Notes: a model not told the origin generated them from the letters alone. A DNA stretch of 64,000 bases from an uncultured cyanobacterium (GCA_903917565.1 CAIXBB010000045.1:114810-178809), one strand, 5' to 3'. Counted from the first letter of the stretch, positions 20,118 to 30,308 are shown. Numbers and translations: made by a program.

Positions 20118-22607
20118 ATGCCGATGCAACGGGATCCGTCAAGTGGCCGATTTGCACAATCGCCGATACCATTCGACCGATTCGGAGATCAACGGAACGT
20201 GGCAAAACGTCAGTGGCGGCACGTTCTTTCTGCTTCTCTTGGTGTCGTGGTTCTGCAGCAGTGGACAGGACTCTCTGCCGTGGCCGCGGCCTCCGTCCCA
20301 GCCGCAGCAGGGGGTTCCCCCAGCGCGCGACTCTCCGACATCGCCCAGGTCAGCGGTGCCCTTGACATCAAGCTGCGGCGATTGCCTGATTCCGTTGAGG
20401 TGATGATCGAAGGGACCGGTCCTTCCCCCGTTCTCCAGCAGACCACCCAGGGGGCCGCCTGGGTGGGCCGGCTGCAGACAGCCGTCCCGATGGCCCTGCG
20501 TCGCGGCCCGGTGCAGCTCTCCCTCCCGGAGGCCGGTTTCCAGAGCATCCGTTTCGAGGGTTCCGGCAGCGTCTTCGAACTGAGGGTTTCCCCCACCCCG
20601 GGGTTCCCGGTCGGCCGGCCCGTGGTCAGCGCCGACGGTCACAGCCTGATCCTCACCTTCAACGCCCCGGCGCTGAGCACCCTTCAGACCCTCACCCCCA
20701 ACGTCAACACCCCGGGGAGGGTTCCCCAGCCCGGCTTCATTCCTCCCCTGCAGCCCCGAGCCGTTGCCCCGCCGCTGGGGGACATGGCCGTGGGGACCAT
20801 GACCATCAGCAACCCCAGCGTTGTGAACGTAAGCGGCCCGCCGGTGACCTTAACCCTGCGCAATGCCATGGTAGATGAAGTCTTGATGACTATTGCCCGG
20901 CACGGTGGGTATGGGTTTGCATGGGTTCCAGACTCCACACCACCTACGGTAGCTACCCAGACTCAACTTGGACCCGGGGGTACTGCGGCAGGCGCAACGC
21001 AAACCCAAGTGCAAACCCTGCCAATTGTGGTTCCTCGAGTCACTATTTCTTTCCGAGGAGAATCTTACTCAAGAGCGCTGAATACGGTCCTCCTTGCGGC
21101 GGGGGTTCAGGGCAAGCGCGACGGCAATACGATCTTCGCAGGCCCCAACGTGCTTGGGAAAAGCTTCGGCGCCCAGCTGTCCAAAGTGTATCGGCTGAAC
21201 CAAGTGCCGGCCAACTCAGCGGCCGACTACCTGGCCAACCTGGGGGCCCAGGTCACCAAGACCAACACGATCACCACGGCAGTCTCAGAGGGGGTCGCCT
21301 CCACATCAGCCCCGGCCGGCAGCCCCACGGCCTCCACCACCTCCTCCAGCACCTCTACCAAGGTGGAATCCTTCGGGGCCTCGAATGGCCCACTCATCGG
21401 ACTGCGGGCCACCACTGACACCCGGCTGGGAACCATCACCCTGGTTGGCGCGCCGAGGCTGGTGGCCATTGCCGAGCAGTATCTCAAGCAGCTGGATCTG
21501 CGGCAGCGGCAGGTGGCTCTGTCGGTGAAGATTCTGGATGTGAATCTAGAGAACGATGCTGAAATCGCCAATAGTTTTGCGTTCCGCTGGGGGAATAACT
21601 TTATTGTTAATGACAATGGTCAGCTTTTGGGGGCTTTCGGCAGCAGTCTTCCACCAACTTCCAATGACTTTCGGCGGGGGGTGCCCAATGATTTAACAGT
21701 TCAGCTCACTCCAGGAACAGGCACAACACCAGGCACTGTGACAACCAGTGGTACTAATCTCCCTGGGCTTGCCGCATCTGGAAATGTTGCTCTGAATGGT
21801 GCCACATCTGCCGGTGGCAGCTTGATTGACGGTGTTCGCCGCAATCCTGGCATGAATTACCCTCAAGACAACTTTTTCGACTTTGTTAAAGCTCAGATCG
21901 TCTCTCGAAACACCAAGCTACTCGCTAGCCCCACTATAATTCTGCAAGAGAATCCCTCGCTACTGCGCGAGGCAGGCAGCAGTGCATCCAGTCCAGATTC
22001 AGGCGGTTTGGACGCCTACACGGTGAACTCACCCATCGGTCGTCGGCGCGCCAATGAGTCTGTGGTGCGTGTGGGCACTAATGTGATTACCCAATTCTCT
22101 ACAAGTTCATCGTCAACTGGAAGTGCGATTAGTAATGTCATTACATGTACGCCCACCTTGTCCACGGCTGGTCTTGTCCTGGGAGCACGGGTTGAAAAGA
22201 TCGATGACAATGGCTTTGTCACTTTTTCACTTTCCCCCAGTATTTCTGCTGTTACCGACCGGCTGCCGGTTACGGGATGTGGTTCGATCGAAATTTTGAG
22301 TGTGCGCCGCCTAGATACTGGTGGCTTAAGAGTGCGTGATGGTCAAACCCTAATTCTTACCGGCGTGATTTCCGACTTTGATCGGGCCGAGGTTACCAAA
22401 TGGCCGATTCTTGGGGACATACCCTTGATCGGACAATTCTTCCGCGCCTCCAACAACTCTCGTGAGAAGAGGGAGCTGGTGATCATGGTGACGCCACACA
22501 TCATCAATGACACTGAAGGCGGCACCTACGGCTACGGCTATCAGCCCTCCACGCCGGCCTCCCGCGCCTTCCTCGGCGGTTCGCCCCAGCCTTCAATGAC
22601 CCCCTGA
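20118..22607 (+). CDS. pilQ: Type IV pilus secretin PilQ/GspD-like
   Basis: An 829-residue outer-membrane secretin. After an atypical N-terminus with a hydrophobic segment at about 35-60 come an AMIN-like domain (LPDSVEVMIEGTG), a Ser/Thr-rich linker around 400-420, N-domain repeats, and the C-terminal secretin core ending in the canonical WPILGDIPLIGQFF and KRELVIMVTPHII motifs. It forms the pilus exit pore. Two parts of the gene (about 20860-21110 and 21540-22480) are visibly less GC-rich than the rest, which suggests mosaic origin. It lies 6 bases after pilO. Confidence 0.93.
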   Translation: MPMQRDPSSGRFAQSPIPFDRFGDQRNVAKRQWRHVLSASLGVVVLQQWTGLSAVAAASVPAAAGGSPSARLSDIAQVSGALDIKLRRLPDSVEVMIEGTGPSPVLQQTTQGAAWVGRLQTAVPMALRRGPVQLSLPEAGFQSIRFEGSGSVFELRVSPTPGFPVGRPVVSADGHSLILTFNAPALSTLQTLTPNVNTPGRVPQPGFIPPLQPRAVAPPLGDMAVGTMTISNPSVVNVSGPPVTLTLRNAMVDEVLMTIARHGGYGFAWVPDSTPPTVATQTQLGPGGTAAGATQTQVQTLPIVVPRVTISFRGESYSRALNTVLLAAGVQGKRDGNTIFAGPNVLGKSFGAQLSKVYRLNQVPANSAADYLANLGAQVTKTNTITTAVSEGVASTSAPAGSPTASTTSSSTSTKVESFGASNGPLIGLRATTDTRLGTITLVGAPRLVAIAEQYLKQLDLRQRQVALSVKILDVNLENDAEIANSFAFRWGNNFIVNDNGQLLGAFGSSLPPTSNDFRRGVPNDLTVQLTPGTGTTPGTVTTSGTNLPGLAASGNVALNGATSAGGSLIDGVRRNPGMNYPQDNFFDFVKAQIVSRNTKLLASPTIILQENPSLLREAGSSASSPDSGGLDAYTVNSPIGRRRANESVVRVGTNVITQFSTSSSSTGSAISNVITCTPTLSTAGLVLGARVEKIDDNGFVTFSLSPSISAVTDRLPVTGCGSIEILSVRRLDTGGLRVRDGQTLILTGVISDFDRAEVTKWPILGDIPLIGQFFRASNNSREKRELVIMVTPHIINDTEGGTYGYGYQPSTPASRAFLGGSPQPSMTP

Positions 22608-22626
22608 TGCGGGGACACTCCCTGAT

Positions 22627-23454
22627 TCAGAAGGCCAGTGGCAGCAGAAACTTCATGGCCAGGGGGGCCAGGGCCTGGGCAAATCCGGCGGCGCCGGAGA
22701 GCATCTGTCCGCCCATGCCGCTGCCCTGGTCTGCTTTCTTTCTGGGTTTCATCAGGGCGGCGGCGACTTCGGTGAGTTGTTTGGCCTGGGCCTCCTCGCC
22801 GGCCTGGCCGTAGAGGACGGCGGCGTAGCTCAGGTCCTGGGCCGCCAGCTCCGTCTTGCCCTGTTCCGTGCGGCTCAGGCCCCGGGCCACCCAGCTGATC
22901 GCCGCCTCCGGCTGCAGGCGAATCGCCTCGGAAAAGAGTTGTTCCGCCTGGGGATGGCGTCCCTCCAGGGCCGCGGTGACACCGGCGTTGTGCAGTTCGG
23001 GGTAGCTCAACACCGCAGGCCCCACTCCCCGGGCGTCCTGCCAGTAGCTGCGGGCCAGGCCGCCGGGATCGATCTGGGCGCCACTCAGATCGCTCTGGCG
23101 CAGATCCGTGCCCTCGAGCCGTGCCCCCCGCAGATCGGCCCCCTGGAGTGAGGCCCCCTGAAGGCTGGTGAAACTCAGGTCGGCCCCCTGGAGGCTCGCC
23201 CCATCCAGCCTGGCCTGGCCCAGATTGGCCCGCTGCAGCTTGGCGCCCCGCAGATCCGCATCCCGCAGGTCGGCATGGACCAGGTCGGCGTCCTGCAGCT
23301 TGCAGCGGGGACAGTTCCGCTGATCCAGCAGCCGCATCAGATCGCCGTCGCTGCTCGCTCGGACAGGCCCGGGCATCAGCAGGGCCAGCAGAGCCGAGCC
23401 GGTGAACAGCAGACCCCTCAACTGGCCCCGGCCGGCCCTGCGGACGCTCGTCAT
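22627..23454 (-). CDS. Exported pentapeptide-repeat protein with TPR-like tail
   Basis: A 275-residue protein. A signal peptide or anchor (about 10-33) is followed by a CPRC-like pair of cysteines and then around 16 pentapeptide repeats of A(D/N)Lxx type (about 52-128), which form a right-handed quadrilateral helix. Residues about 150-220 look like tetratricopeptide helices (GRHPQAEQLFSEAIRLQPEAA). The C-terminus is hydrophobic and could insert in a membrane. Such fusions are common in cyanobacteria and often lumenal; the function is unknown. Confidence 0.88.
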   Translation of the reverse strand: MTSVRRAGRGQLRGLLFTGSALLALLMPGPVRASSDGDLMRLLDQRNCPRCKLQDADLVHADLRDADLRGAKLQRANLGQARLDGASLQGADLSFTSLQGASLQGADLRGARLEGTDLRQSDLSGAQIDPGGLARSYWQDARGVGPAVLSYPELHNAGVTAALEGRHPQAEQLFSEAIRLQPEAAISWVARGLSRTEQGKTELAAQDLSYAAVLYGQAGEEAQAKQLTEVAAALMKPRKKADQGSGMGGQMLSGAAGFAQALAPLAMKFLLPLAF

Positions 23455-23464
23455 GGTCGCCTGT

Positions 23465-25309
23465 TCAGGGGGTCCCCTGTTGTACCGCTTCCTTGGACCG
23501 GTTGCCGGTGTGCAGGGAACGGCGCAGCACCCGTCCCAGTCGGTGCGCCTGGCGCCGTCCGCTCCGGCTGGGGGCGCTGGCGAAGCGTTGCCGCTGGTAA
23601 TGCCCCACGAAGTCGTCGAGGGGGCCGGCCAGGTCAGGCCACCGCTGGGTCAGCCGCCGGGAGAAGACGGGGAGGGTTTCCCCCGCCTGCGGCGCCATGC
23701 CTTGCCTGGCGAAGGCCCGCAGGGTGCGCTCCAGCTCCAGGCGCAGGGGATCGCCGCTGCGGCGACGTCCCAGCCAGCCCAGGCCCCCCAGGCTGGCCGC
23801 CAGGCTGAGGGCCACCGCCAGCAACACCACCAACCCGAGCAGGTGGCGCTGGTCGCCCAGCAGCCGTTGCACCAGGGCCTGCTGCTGATCGCTGTCGTAG
23901 CCCAGCCACCAGCGGGCCCAGGCGATGTCCAGGCCCCACCACTGCTGCTGCAGCCAGTCCCAAGGGGCGGTGCCGGCACGATCCGCGCCGGTGGCCACCG
24001 CGCGCGCCAGGGGGTCCCCATCGGCCCAGGCGGTGGGGTCGACCCGCTGCCAGCCTTCCCCCTGCAACCACACCTCGCTCCAGGCGTGGGCGTCGGCCTG
24101 GCGCAGGTCCACGTAGCCGGTGCCGCCCACCGGCTGCACCCACTGCCCTCCCCGATAGCCGCTCACCACCCGCGCCGGCACCCCCGCCGCCCGCATCAAG
24201 GTGGTGAAGGCGCTGGCGTAGTGGCCGCAGAAGCCGAGCCGGCTCTCGAAGAGGAAATGGTCGAGGGGTGCCTGGCGGGGCAGGGCCCCGGGCTCGAGGG
24301 TGTAACGGAAGGGCTGGCCGCGAAACCAGCTGCCGGCGGCATTCAGCCGCTCCCGGTTGCTGCCCAGGCGCCCCCATGGGGCGGCCAGGGCCTCCAGCCT
24401 CGGATTCTCGCCCCGTGGCAGGACCAGATCGAGCGGCCCGGGCGGCTGGGTGCGCCAGTCGTTCTGGTCCGCCGTCCGGGAGAGGGCGTAAACGCGCCGC
24501 TGACTGCCCGGCGCCCGGTTCAGCAGTTCGCCGCTGCGCTGCAGGGTCAGGTCGGCGGAGAGGGGCCGGCCGGCCCCGCTCCAGGGGACCGCCGCCAGTC
24601 CGCTGGGTTCAACCAGCCAGAGCTGAAGGCCTTCCCCCGGGGCGGCGGGCGGCGGTGGCGGGGCGGTGGGCTGGCCGGCCGGAGGCCTGGGGAACGGCGT
24701 GGCGTTGCTGCCCCAGCTGCGGCCATCAAATAGTTCATGCACCAGCACCCGCCAGTAGCGCTGCTCCAGGGGGGGTGGTCCACCCCCGAGGGGGAACGCG
24801 ACGCGGGCCGCGGCCTCCCGGCTGACGGCGAGCCTGGCGATGGAGCCAGGGTCCATGCTGGCGCTGAGGCCGGTCATCGCTCCCATGCCATGGCCCGTGC
24901 CCAGGTTGCTGAACGGCATCAGCCGGGGCAGCAGCAGGAACAGCACCAGGGCGATCGGCAGCGCCGCCACCAGCACCTGCAGACTGCGGCGCAGCAGGGC
25001 CTTCCAGTCGGGCCCCGCCCCCAGTTCCAGGGCCAGCAGACCGGCCAGGGCCATCAGGATGGCCAGGCCCTGCAGCAGACTCGGGCCCAGTTCGGGCCGC
25101 AGGGCCGCCAGCAGGCCGGCGCAGACCAGTTGCAGCAGGGCCACCACCCGCCGTTCCTCGAGGCGGCGGGCCTCCCGCAGTTTGAGGGCCGTCAGCACGG
25201 CCAGGCCGAAGGCCAGCAGGCTCAGGGACAGGGCTGGCGACAGGCCCAGCAGCCCCAAGGCAAGGAAGCCCATGGTGAGCCACTGCAGGGGAGCGGCGGT
25301 GCGGCTCAT
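23465..25309 (-). CDS. TgpA-like membrane protein with DUF3488 and transglutaminase-like domain
   Basis: A 614-residue protein. The N-terminal 160 residues hold several membrane spans (DUF3488-type), the middle is periplasmic and carries a transglutaminase-core fold, and a further span lies at about 500-520. The cysteine-protease-like triad is visible: Cys in RLGFCGHYASAF, His in ADAHAWSEVW and Asp in RVDPT. The start at 25309 overlaps the DUF58 gene stop in an ATGA arrangement. It is the third gene of a MoxR-DUF58-transglutaminase operon, a widespread but poorly understood envelope module. Confidence 0.92.
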   Translation of the reverse strand: MSRTAAPLQWLTMGFLALGLLGLSPALSLSLLAFGLAVLTALKLREARRLEERRVVALLQLVCAGLLAALRPELGPSLLQGLAILMALAGLLALELGAGPDWKALLRRSLQVLVAALPIALVLFLLLPRLMPFSNLGTGHGMGAMTGLSASMDPGSIARLAVSREAAARVAFPLGGGPPPLEQRYWRVLVHELFDGRSWGSNATPFPRPPAGQPTAPPPPPAAPGEGLQLWLVEPSGLAAVPWSGAGRPLSADLTLQRSGELLNRAPGSQRRVYALSRTADQNDWRTQPPGPLDLVLPRGENPRLEALAAPWGRLGSNRERLNAAGSWFRGQPFRYTLEPGALPRQAPLDHFLFESRLGFCGHYASAFTTLMRAAGVPARVVSGYRGGQWVQPVGGTGYVDLRQADAHAWSEVWLQGEGWQRVDPTAWADGDPLARAVATGADRAGTAPWDWLQQQWWGLDIAWARWWLGYDSDQQQALVQRLLGDQRHLLGLVVLLAVALSLAASLGGLGWLGRRRSGDPLRLELERTLRAFARQGMAPQAGETLPVFSRRLTQRWPDLAGPLDDFVGHYQRQRFASAPSRSGRRQAHRLGRVLRRSLHTGNRSKEAVQQGTP

Positions 25310-26223
25310 CGGCAGCAGGCCAGGGCCGCCAGGCACTGGTCGCGGTGGACCACCCCCCTGCCGGGCTCGATGCGCTGGCCGCTCAGCACCAGGCCGTAGC
25401 TGAGGCCCCGACCGTGGTAGCTCCAGATGCGTTCGCTCAGGTGTTCGAGGGCCACTTCCAGGGGCAGGCCAGCGTCCGGGGCCAGCAGGGGTGGCGTTTC
25501 GGGTCGGTCCAGGAAGCGCTTGACGTACTGCCCCCGCCCCTGGGCCAGCAGCTTCCAGGCCAGTCGGCTCGGACTGTCCTGGGGGCGATGGGGAGCCAGG
25601 TCGCGCCAGTCCTCGCTGCCGTCCAGGCGGCTGGCGACGGCCGGCTCACCCGCCACCGGTGCGGTGGCACCGGCCAGCAGTCGCACCGGTCCGGGCCGTC
25701 GCGCCGGATAGATCAGCTGGGCCGCACCCGGGTACCAGCGGGACCAGCAGCAGAACAGCCCAAGGGGAGCCGTGGTCTGCACCCGCAGCAGCCCGGGTTT
25801 GTGCCAGCCCCGCCCGGGTGGCGTCCAGGCCACGGCGAGCGCATGCTCCCCTGCCGGCAGCGACAGCGACGGGCCCGCCGCCTCACCCCCCAGCCGCAGG
25901 CGCACCCCTTCGCTGCGGCCGGGGCAGCGCAACTGGATCGGATAGGGGATGGGGTCCCCGGCAAAGCCCGGTGCCGGTGCGCCGCAGCCCAGTTCCACAC
26001 CCTGCAGGTTGAAGTGGGTGAGGTGCAGGGTGAGCAGGAACAGGCTGAGCATCAGGAAGCTCAGCAGCAGCGTGCCGTTGCTCTGCATCTGGACGCCGAT
26101 CACCTGCAGCAGCACGGTGCCCGCCAGCCAGAGCCAGCCGAAGCGCGTCGGCAGGATGTAGAGGTTGCGCATCCGCAGGCGCACCCGCTCACCCTGCTGG
26201 GGCCTACCGAAGTCCATCGACAC
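25306..26223 (-). CDS. DUF58 domain protein
   Basis: A 305-residue protein with two adjacent N-terminal membrane spans (about 27-70), a beta-rich domain and the DUF58 core in which GSEDWRDLAPHRPQDSPSRLAWK and GQYVKRF carry the family pattern. It sits between a MoxR AAA ATPase, which it overlaps by 20 bases, and a transglutaminase-like protein, which it overlaps by 4 bases. In this conserved trio the DUF58 protein often has a von Willebrand-like fold and is thought to be a MoxR client or partner. Confidence 0.9.
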   Translation of the reverse strand: MSMDFGRPQQGERVRLRMRNLYILPTRFGWLWLAGTVLLQVIGVQMQSNGTLLLSFLMLSLFLLTLHLTHFNLQGVELGCGAPAPGFAGDPIPYPIQLRCPGRSEGVRLRLGGEAAGPSLSLPAGEHALAVAWTPPGRGWHKPGLLRVQTTAPLGLFCCWSRWYPGAAQLIYPARRPGPVRLLAGATAPVAGEPAVASRLDGSEDWRDLAPHRPQDSPSRLAWKLLAQGRGQYVKRFLDRPETPPLLAPDAGLPLEVALEHLSERIWSYHGRGLSYGLVLSGQRIEPGRGVVHRDQCLAALACCR

Positions 26224-27115
26224 CCGCCTGGAGTCGCTGGCTCAGCTCCCCGTCGCCGTCCCCACGCTGGCCTCCGTCCATGCGGTGTTCGCAGACGGCG
26301 GCCAGCACCGCCTGGACGTCGTCCGGAATCACATGGTCGCGACCCTCCAGCATCGACCAGGCGCGGGCAGCGGCCACCAGGGCCAGCCCGGCCCGGGGGG
26401 AGAGGGGATGGCCCTGGGCCGGCTGGCGACGGCTGCGGTCCAGAAGGTCGAGCACGTAGTCGAGCAGCGCGGCGCTGCAGTGCTGCCTGTCGCAACGCGC
26501 CTGCAGCTCCAGCAGATCCTCCGGCCCGAGGCCGCCGCTGAGGCCATCGGGGCGCAGGCCCTCGCCCTGCAGCAGGGCCTGCTCCGCCTGGCGGGGGGGG
26601 TAGCCCAGGCTGAGGCGCATCAGGAACCGGTCCAGCTGGGATTCAGGGAGGGCCGAGGTGCCCCCCTGGTCGAGGCCATTCTGGGTGGCGATCACCAGAA
26701 AGGGCTGGGGCAGGAGATGGCTGGTGCCGTCCACGCTCACCCGACCGGCGGCCATCGCCTCCAGCAGGGCGCTCTGGGTGCGGGGGCTGGCCCGGTTGAT
26801 CTCGTCGGCGAGGAGCACCTGGCTGAACAGGGGGCCGGGCTGGAAGTGGAAGCTGGCCGCGCCGGGGTCGAACACGTTCAGGCCCGTCAGATCGGCGGGC
26901 AGCAGGTCACTGGTGAAGCTCACCCGCTTGAAGCCCAGCCCGAAACTGCGGGCCAGGGCCTCCGCCAGGGTGGTCTTTCCCATGCCGGGCAGGTCCTCGA
27001 TCAGCAGATGGCCGCGGGCCAGCAGGCAGGCCAGGGCCAGCCGCACCTGGTGCTCCTTGCCCAGCAACACCTCTCCGATCGCGCTGATCACCGGGTGGAG
27101 GGGGGAAGGGGGCAC
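26204..27115 (-). CDS. MoxR-family AAA+ ATPase
   Basis: A 303-residue ATPase. Walker A is PGMGKT within residues 43-48, Walker B is LLADEINRA, sensor 1 lies in VIATQN and an arginine-rich region follows (LPESQLDRFLMRLSLGYP). MoxR proteins act as chaperones for assembling or activating partner proteins, usually encoded next door as DUF58/VWA proteins, as here. It is the first gene of the operon. The aminotransferase gene is transcribed divergently from 88 bases away. Confidence 0.95.
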   Translation of the reverse strand: MPPSPLHPVISAIGEVLLGKEHQVRLALACLLARGHLLIEDLPGMGKTTLAEALARSFGLGFKRVSFTSDLLPADLTGLNVFDPGAASFHFQPGPLFSQVLLADEINRASPRTQSALLEAMAAGRVSVDGTSHLLPQPFLVIATQNGLDQGGTSALPESQLDRFLMRLSLGYPPRQAEQALLQGEGLRPDGLSGGLGPEDLLELQARCDRQHCSAALLDYVLDLLDRSRRQPAQGHPLSPRAGLALVAAARAWSMLEGRDHVIPDDVQAVLAAVCEHRMDGGQRGDGDGELSQRLQAGVDGLR

Positions 27116-27203
27116 GGGGCGGGTGCGATCACCGGTGGCTCACCCATTGCAGCAGCCCCGCCACCCTTCCGTGTTACAACCCCCTTAATGTTCCCTGGAG
27201 CCG

Positions 27204-28358
27204 GTGCCAGCTCACCACCCGGTGACGGGGCCCCCTGAACCGCCGCAACCCCACGGCGGCAATCTCCAGGCGGCCGCCCGACGTCTCGGCTGCCGACCGG
27301 ATCAGCTGCTGGATGCCAGCGCCTCCCTGGTGCCCTTCGGCCCGCCACCCCGGCTGCGGCGCCTGCTGCGCCGGGCGCTGGGCACCGACCTGCGGGACTA
27401 TCCCGACCAGGAATACGGAGCCCTGTGCGGCGCCATCGCCGCCTGGCACGGCCTGGATGCGGCCATGGTCCTGCCCGGCAACGGGGCCGCCGAACTCTTC
27501 ACCTGGGCCGCACGGGATGCAGCCGCCTGCGGCCTGAGTCTCCTGCCGGCGCCGGGGTTTGCCGATTATCGCCGGGCCCTGGACTGCTGGGGCGGCGACT
27601 GGCGGACCCTGCCGCTGCCGCTCGACTGGCGCGGGGCCGGCCCCTCCGCCTGGCCCCTGGCAGGGGCCGCCAGCGCCACGGCGGCCGCGACGGCCCGCCC
27701 GGCCGTGCTGTGGCTCACCAATCCCCACAACCCCACCGGCCAGCTCTGGAATCGGGTCTCGCTGGAGCCCCTGCTGGAACGGTTCGCCCTGGTGGTCGTG
27801 GACGAGGCGTTCCTGCCGCTGGTGCCAGCCGGTGAGGCCCAGTCGCTGGTGCCGCTCCTGCCGTCCCATCCCAACCTGGTGGTGATCCGCAGCCTCACCA
27901 AGCTCTTCTCGATCGCCGGCCTGCGCCTCGGCTACGCCCTGGGCGGCGCCGAGCGGCTGGCCCGCTGGGCCGCCTGGCGCGACCCCTGGCCCGTCAACGG
28001 CCTGGCGGCGGCGGCGGGGCAGTTCCTGATGGCCGATCAGGCCGGCCTGAGTCGCTGGCAGCGACGGGTGCAGCACTGGGTGGCCGGGGAGGGTGCCTGG
28101 CTGGCGGACCGTCTGGCCCAGGTGCCCGGTCTGGAGCCCCTGCCCTCGGCCGCCAACTACCTGCTGGTGCGGAGCCGCCCTCCGGCCGGTTCGCTCCAGC
28201 CGCTCCGGCTGGCGCTGGAACGCCAGCACCGGATCCTTGTGCGCGACTGCCGCTCCTTCGAGGGTCTGGGGGAGGACTGGCTGCGGATCGCCGTGCAGAG
28301 CAGACCCGACAACCGGCGTCTCCTGGGGGCCCTGCAGCGCTTCAACCGCGTCCCGTGA
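27204..28358 (+). CDS. PLP-dependent class I/II aminotransferase, CobC/CobD- or HisC-like
   Basis: A 384-residue fold-type I PLP enzyme. It begins [13 protein letters not shown], a start typical of threonine-phosphate decarboxylase (CobD/CobC) and HisC relatives. The central motif [11 protein letters not shown], the Asp of VVVDEAFL and the PLP lysine in [20 protein letters not shown] are all present. A role in the aminopropanol arm of cobalamin synthesis is plausible; histidinol-phosphate transamination is the alternative. The start is GTG at 27204. Its 3' end overlaps the convergent murG gene by 17 bases. Confidence 0.85.
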   Translation: MPAHHPVTGPPEPPQPHGGNLQAAARRLGCRPDQLLDASASLVPFGPPPRLRRLLRRALGTDLRDYPDQEYGALCGAIAAWHGLDAAMVLPGNGAAELFTWAARDAAACGLSLLPAPGFADYRRALDCWGGDWRTLPLPLDWRGAGPSAWPLAGAASATAAATARPAVLWLTNPHNPTGQLWNRVSLEPLLERFALVVVDEAFLPLVPAGEAQSLVPLLPSHPNLVVIRSLTKLFSIAGLRLGYALGGAERLARWAAWRDPWPVNGLAAAAGQFLMADQAGLSRWQRRVQHWVAGEGAWLADRLAQVPGLEPLPSAANYLLVRSRPPAGSLQPLRLALERQHRILVRDCRSFEGLGEDWLRIAVQSRPDNRRLLGALQRFNRVP

Positions 28359-29436
28359 CCTGCCCCAGCACCTGCTCCAGCAGCTGCACCAGCCGCCGCT
28401 CGGCGTCCCGCACCGCCAGGGCTTCCATGCCATCCCGCATCGGCTCCAGGGGATCGGCGCAGGCGGGGGCGCCCCGCAGGCGGGGCCCCAGCAGCCGCCA
28501 CACGGCCCGCTCCAGGGCCGGCTCCCCGGGCTGGTGCTGCCAGACGATCACCGCCGCGCCCAGGCTGGCGGCGGCGGCGGCGTTGGCATCCTGATGGCGA
28601 TCGGCGGCCGCCGGGAAGGGCACCAGGATCGCAGGGGTGCCACAGACGGCCAGTTCGCTGAGGCTGCCGGCACCGGCCCGGCTGATGGCCAGATCACAGT
28701 GCTGCAGAAGCCCCGGCAGTTCGTCGCTGAAGGCCCGCTCCACCACCCCGTCGAGGTGCAGCGCTCCGGCCTCCGGATCCTGGCTGCCCGTGAGATGCAC
28801 GATGCGGCAGCCGCTGGCCGCCAGCTGCGGCAACAGGGGCCGCACCATGCGGTTGAGGCGCAGGGCCCCCTGGCTGCCCCCCATCACCAGGAGCAGGGGG
28901 CCGTCGCCCCCGGGCACCCACTCCGGCAGGGCCGCGGGGGTGAGGAAGTCCCGCCGCACCGGGGTGCCGCACACCAGGGGCCGGCAGCGGGGCAGGCGCT
29001 CGGCAGCCTGGGGAAGCCCCACCGCCACCCGTGTGCACAGGGGTCCCAGCAGCCGGGTCACCCGACCTGGGATGGCGTTGCTCTCATGCAGCACCACCGG
29101 CACGCCGCACCAGCGGGCGGCCAGGATCGCCGGTGCCGCGATGTACCCCCCGCTGCTGAACACCACCCCCACCTCCTCCCGCCGGATCAGGCGCCGCATC
29201 GGCAGCACGGCCATCAGCAGCTGCAGCAGGTTCCACAGCTTCCGCAGCCCCCGGCCCTGCAGTCCGCCGGCCCGCACCATGTGCAGCGGGTAGCGGCTTG
29301 GCACCAGATCGGTCTCCAGGCGGTTCGGCACCCCCACCCAGTGCACCTGCCAGTCCTTCGGCAGGGCCTCGGCCACCGCCAGGGCGGGGAACAGGTGGCC
29401 ACCCGTGCCGCTGGCGGCGATCAGCAGGGTCGGCAT
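28342..29436 (-). CDS. murG: UDP-N-acetylglucosamine:lipid I transferase MurG
   Basis: A 364-residue GT28 glycosyltransferase that adds GlcNAc to lipid I to form lipid II at the inner face of the cytoplasmic membrane. It shows the N-terminal glycine loop [16 protein letters not shown], the HESNAIPG motif, [10 protein letters not shown] and the sugar-nucleotide site [12 protein letters not shown]. Length is standard. It is divergent from the next gene, with a 77-base gap. No other division or cell-wall genes are adjacent. Confidence 0.97.
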   Translation of the reverse strand: MPTLLIAASGTGGHLFPALAVAEALPKDWQVHWVGVPNRLETDLVPSRYPLHMVRAGGLQGRGLRKLWNLLQLLMAVLPMRRLIRREEVGVVFSSGGYIAAPAILAARWCGVPVVLHESNAIPGRVTRLLGPLCTRVAVGLPQAAERLPRCRPLVCGTPVRRDFLTPAALPEWVPGGDGPLLLVMGGSQGALRLNRMVRPLLPQLAASGCRIVHLTGSQDPEAGALHLDGVVERAFSDELPGLLQHCDLAISRAGAGSLSELAVCGTPAILVPFPAAADRHQDANAAAAASLGAAVIVWQHQPGEPALERAVWRLLGPRLRGAPACADPLEPMRDGMEALAVRDAERRLVQLLEQVLGQVTGRG

Positions 29437-29513
29437 GGGCGGGTGGGACGAGCGCGCCTAACTTAAAAGCCGACTCCGGTCCGCTCACCGCCGCCCCGGT
29501 TCCCTCCCTCTCC

Positions 29514-30305
29514 ATGGCCCCGTCCTGCCCACTGAACGCCCCCCTGCCCCCGGTTCGGTCACCGCAGTGGCTCGGCGCCCTCCTGGCGACGATGGTGACA
29601 GCCGGCGCTTGCGGGGTCCCCGCCCTGGCGGCCCCCCCTTCTCCCGCCCAGCTGCAGGCCCTCGAGAGCGCCCTCAACAGCAGCTCCGACTCGGCCCTGG
29701 CCGGCCTGCTGCAGGCCGGCCCCGGGCTGGATCCCGCCCAGCTGGAGAGCCGTCGCCGCCAGCTGCGGCAGCAGTTTCCCGATGCCCGCTGGCAGTTGAG
29801 TACCGGCGCCCAGATGCGTGACGGTCAGCCCACGGTCACCCTCCGGGTGGACGGCACCCGGCGCCAGGGCGGCACCACCTACCGGCTGGAGGCGGAGCAG
29901 CAGCTGGCCCTGCAGAGCGACGGCACCCGCATCAACGGCCAGACGGTGCTTCGGGAGCGCTCGCTCCTTCGCAGCGGTGACAAGCCCCTGCCGGTGAGCC
30001 TGCTGATTCCGGATGCGGTGCTGACCGGTCAGCGCTACGACGTCGACGTGATCTTCGACGAGCCGCTCGACGGTGCCCTTGCCGCGGGGGGCCTCACGGT
30101 CATCACCCCCCAGCAGCAGGCCACGATGACCAGCCCGAGCATGGAACTCGGCGCCCTCGGGGGCGGTGGACTGTTCAAGACCGTGCAGGCCCCCCTGTCT
30201 CCGGGTTCCCAGACCTGGGCGGTGCTGCTGGTGCATCCCGATGGCATCGTCAGTGCCACCAAGCGGGTGCGTGTCGTCGCCGATCGCAAATCGCTCGAGC
30301 CCTGA
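29514..30305 (+). CDS. Secreted hypothetical protein upstream of a two-component system
   Basis: A 263-residue protein with a long N-terminal signal region (hydrophobic about 20-40, cleavage near ALA-APPS). The mature part is a helical segment (about 45-90) followed by beta-rich sequence with repeated short strands. It contains no cysteines and no membrane anchor. I recognise no family. The response regulator starts 3 bases after its stop, so it is probably the first gene of the same operon and may feed into or be controlled by that system. Confidence 0.75.
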   Translation: MAPSCPLNAPLPPVRSPQWLGALLATMVTAGACGVPALAAPPSPAQLQALESALNSSSDSALAGLLQAGPGLDPAQLESRRRQLRQQFPDARWQLSTGAQMRDGQPTVTLRVDGTRRQGGTTYRLEAEQQLALQSDGTRINGQTVLRERSLLRSGDKPLPVSLLIPDAVLTGQRYDVDVIFDEPLDGALAAGGLTVITPQQQATMTSPSMELGALGGGGLFKTVQAPLSPGSQTWAVLLVHPDGIVSATKRVRVVADRKSLEP

Positions 30306-30308
30306 GCC

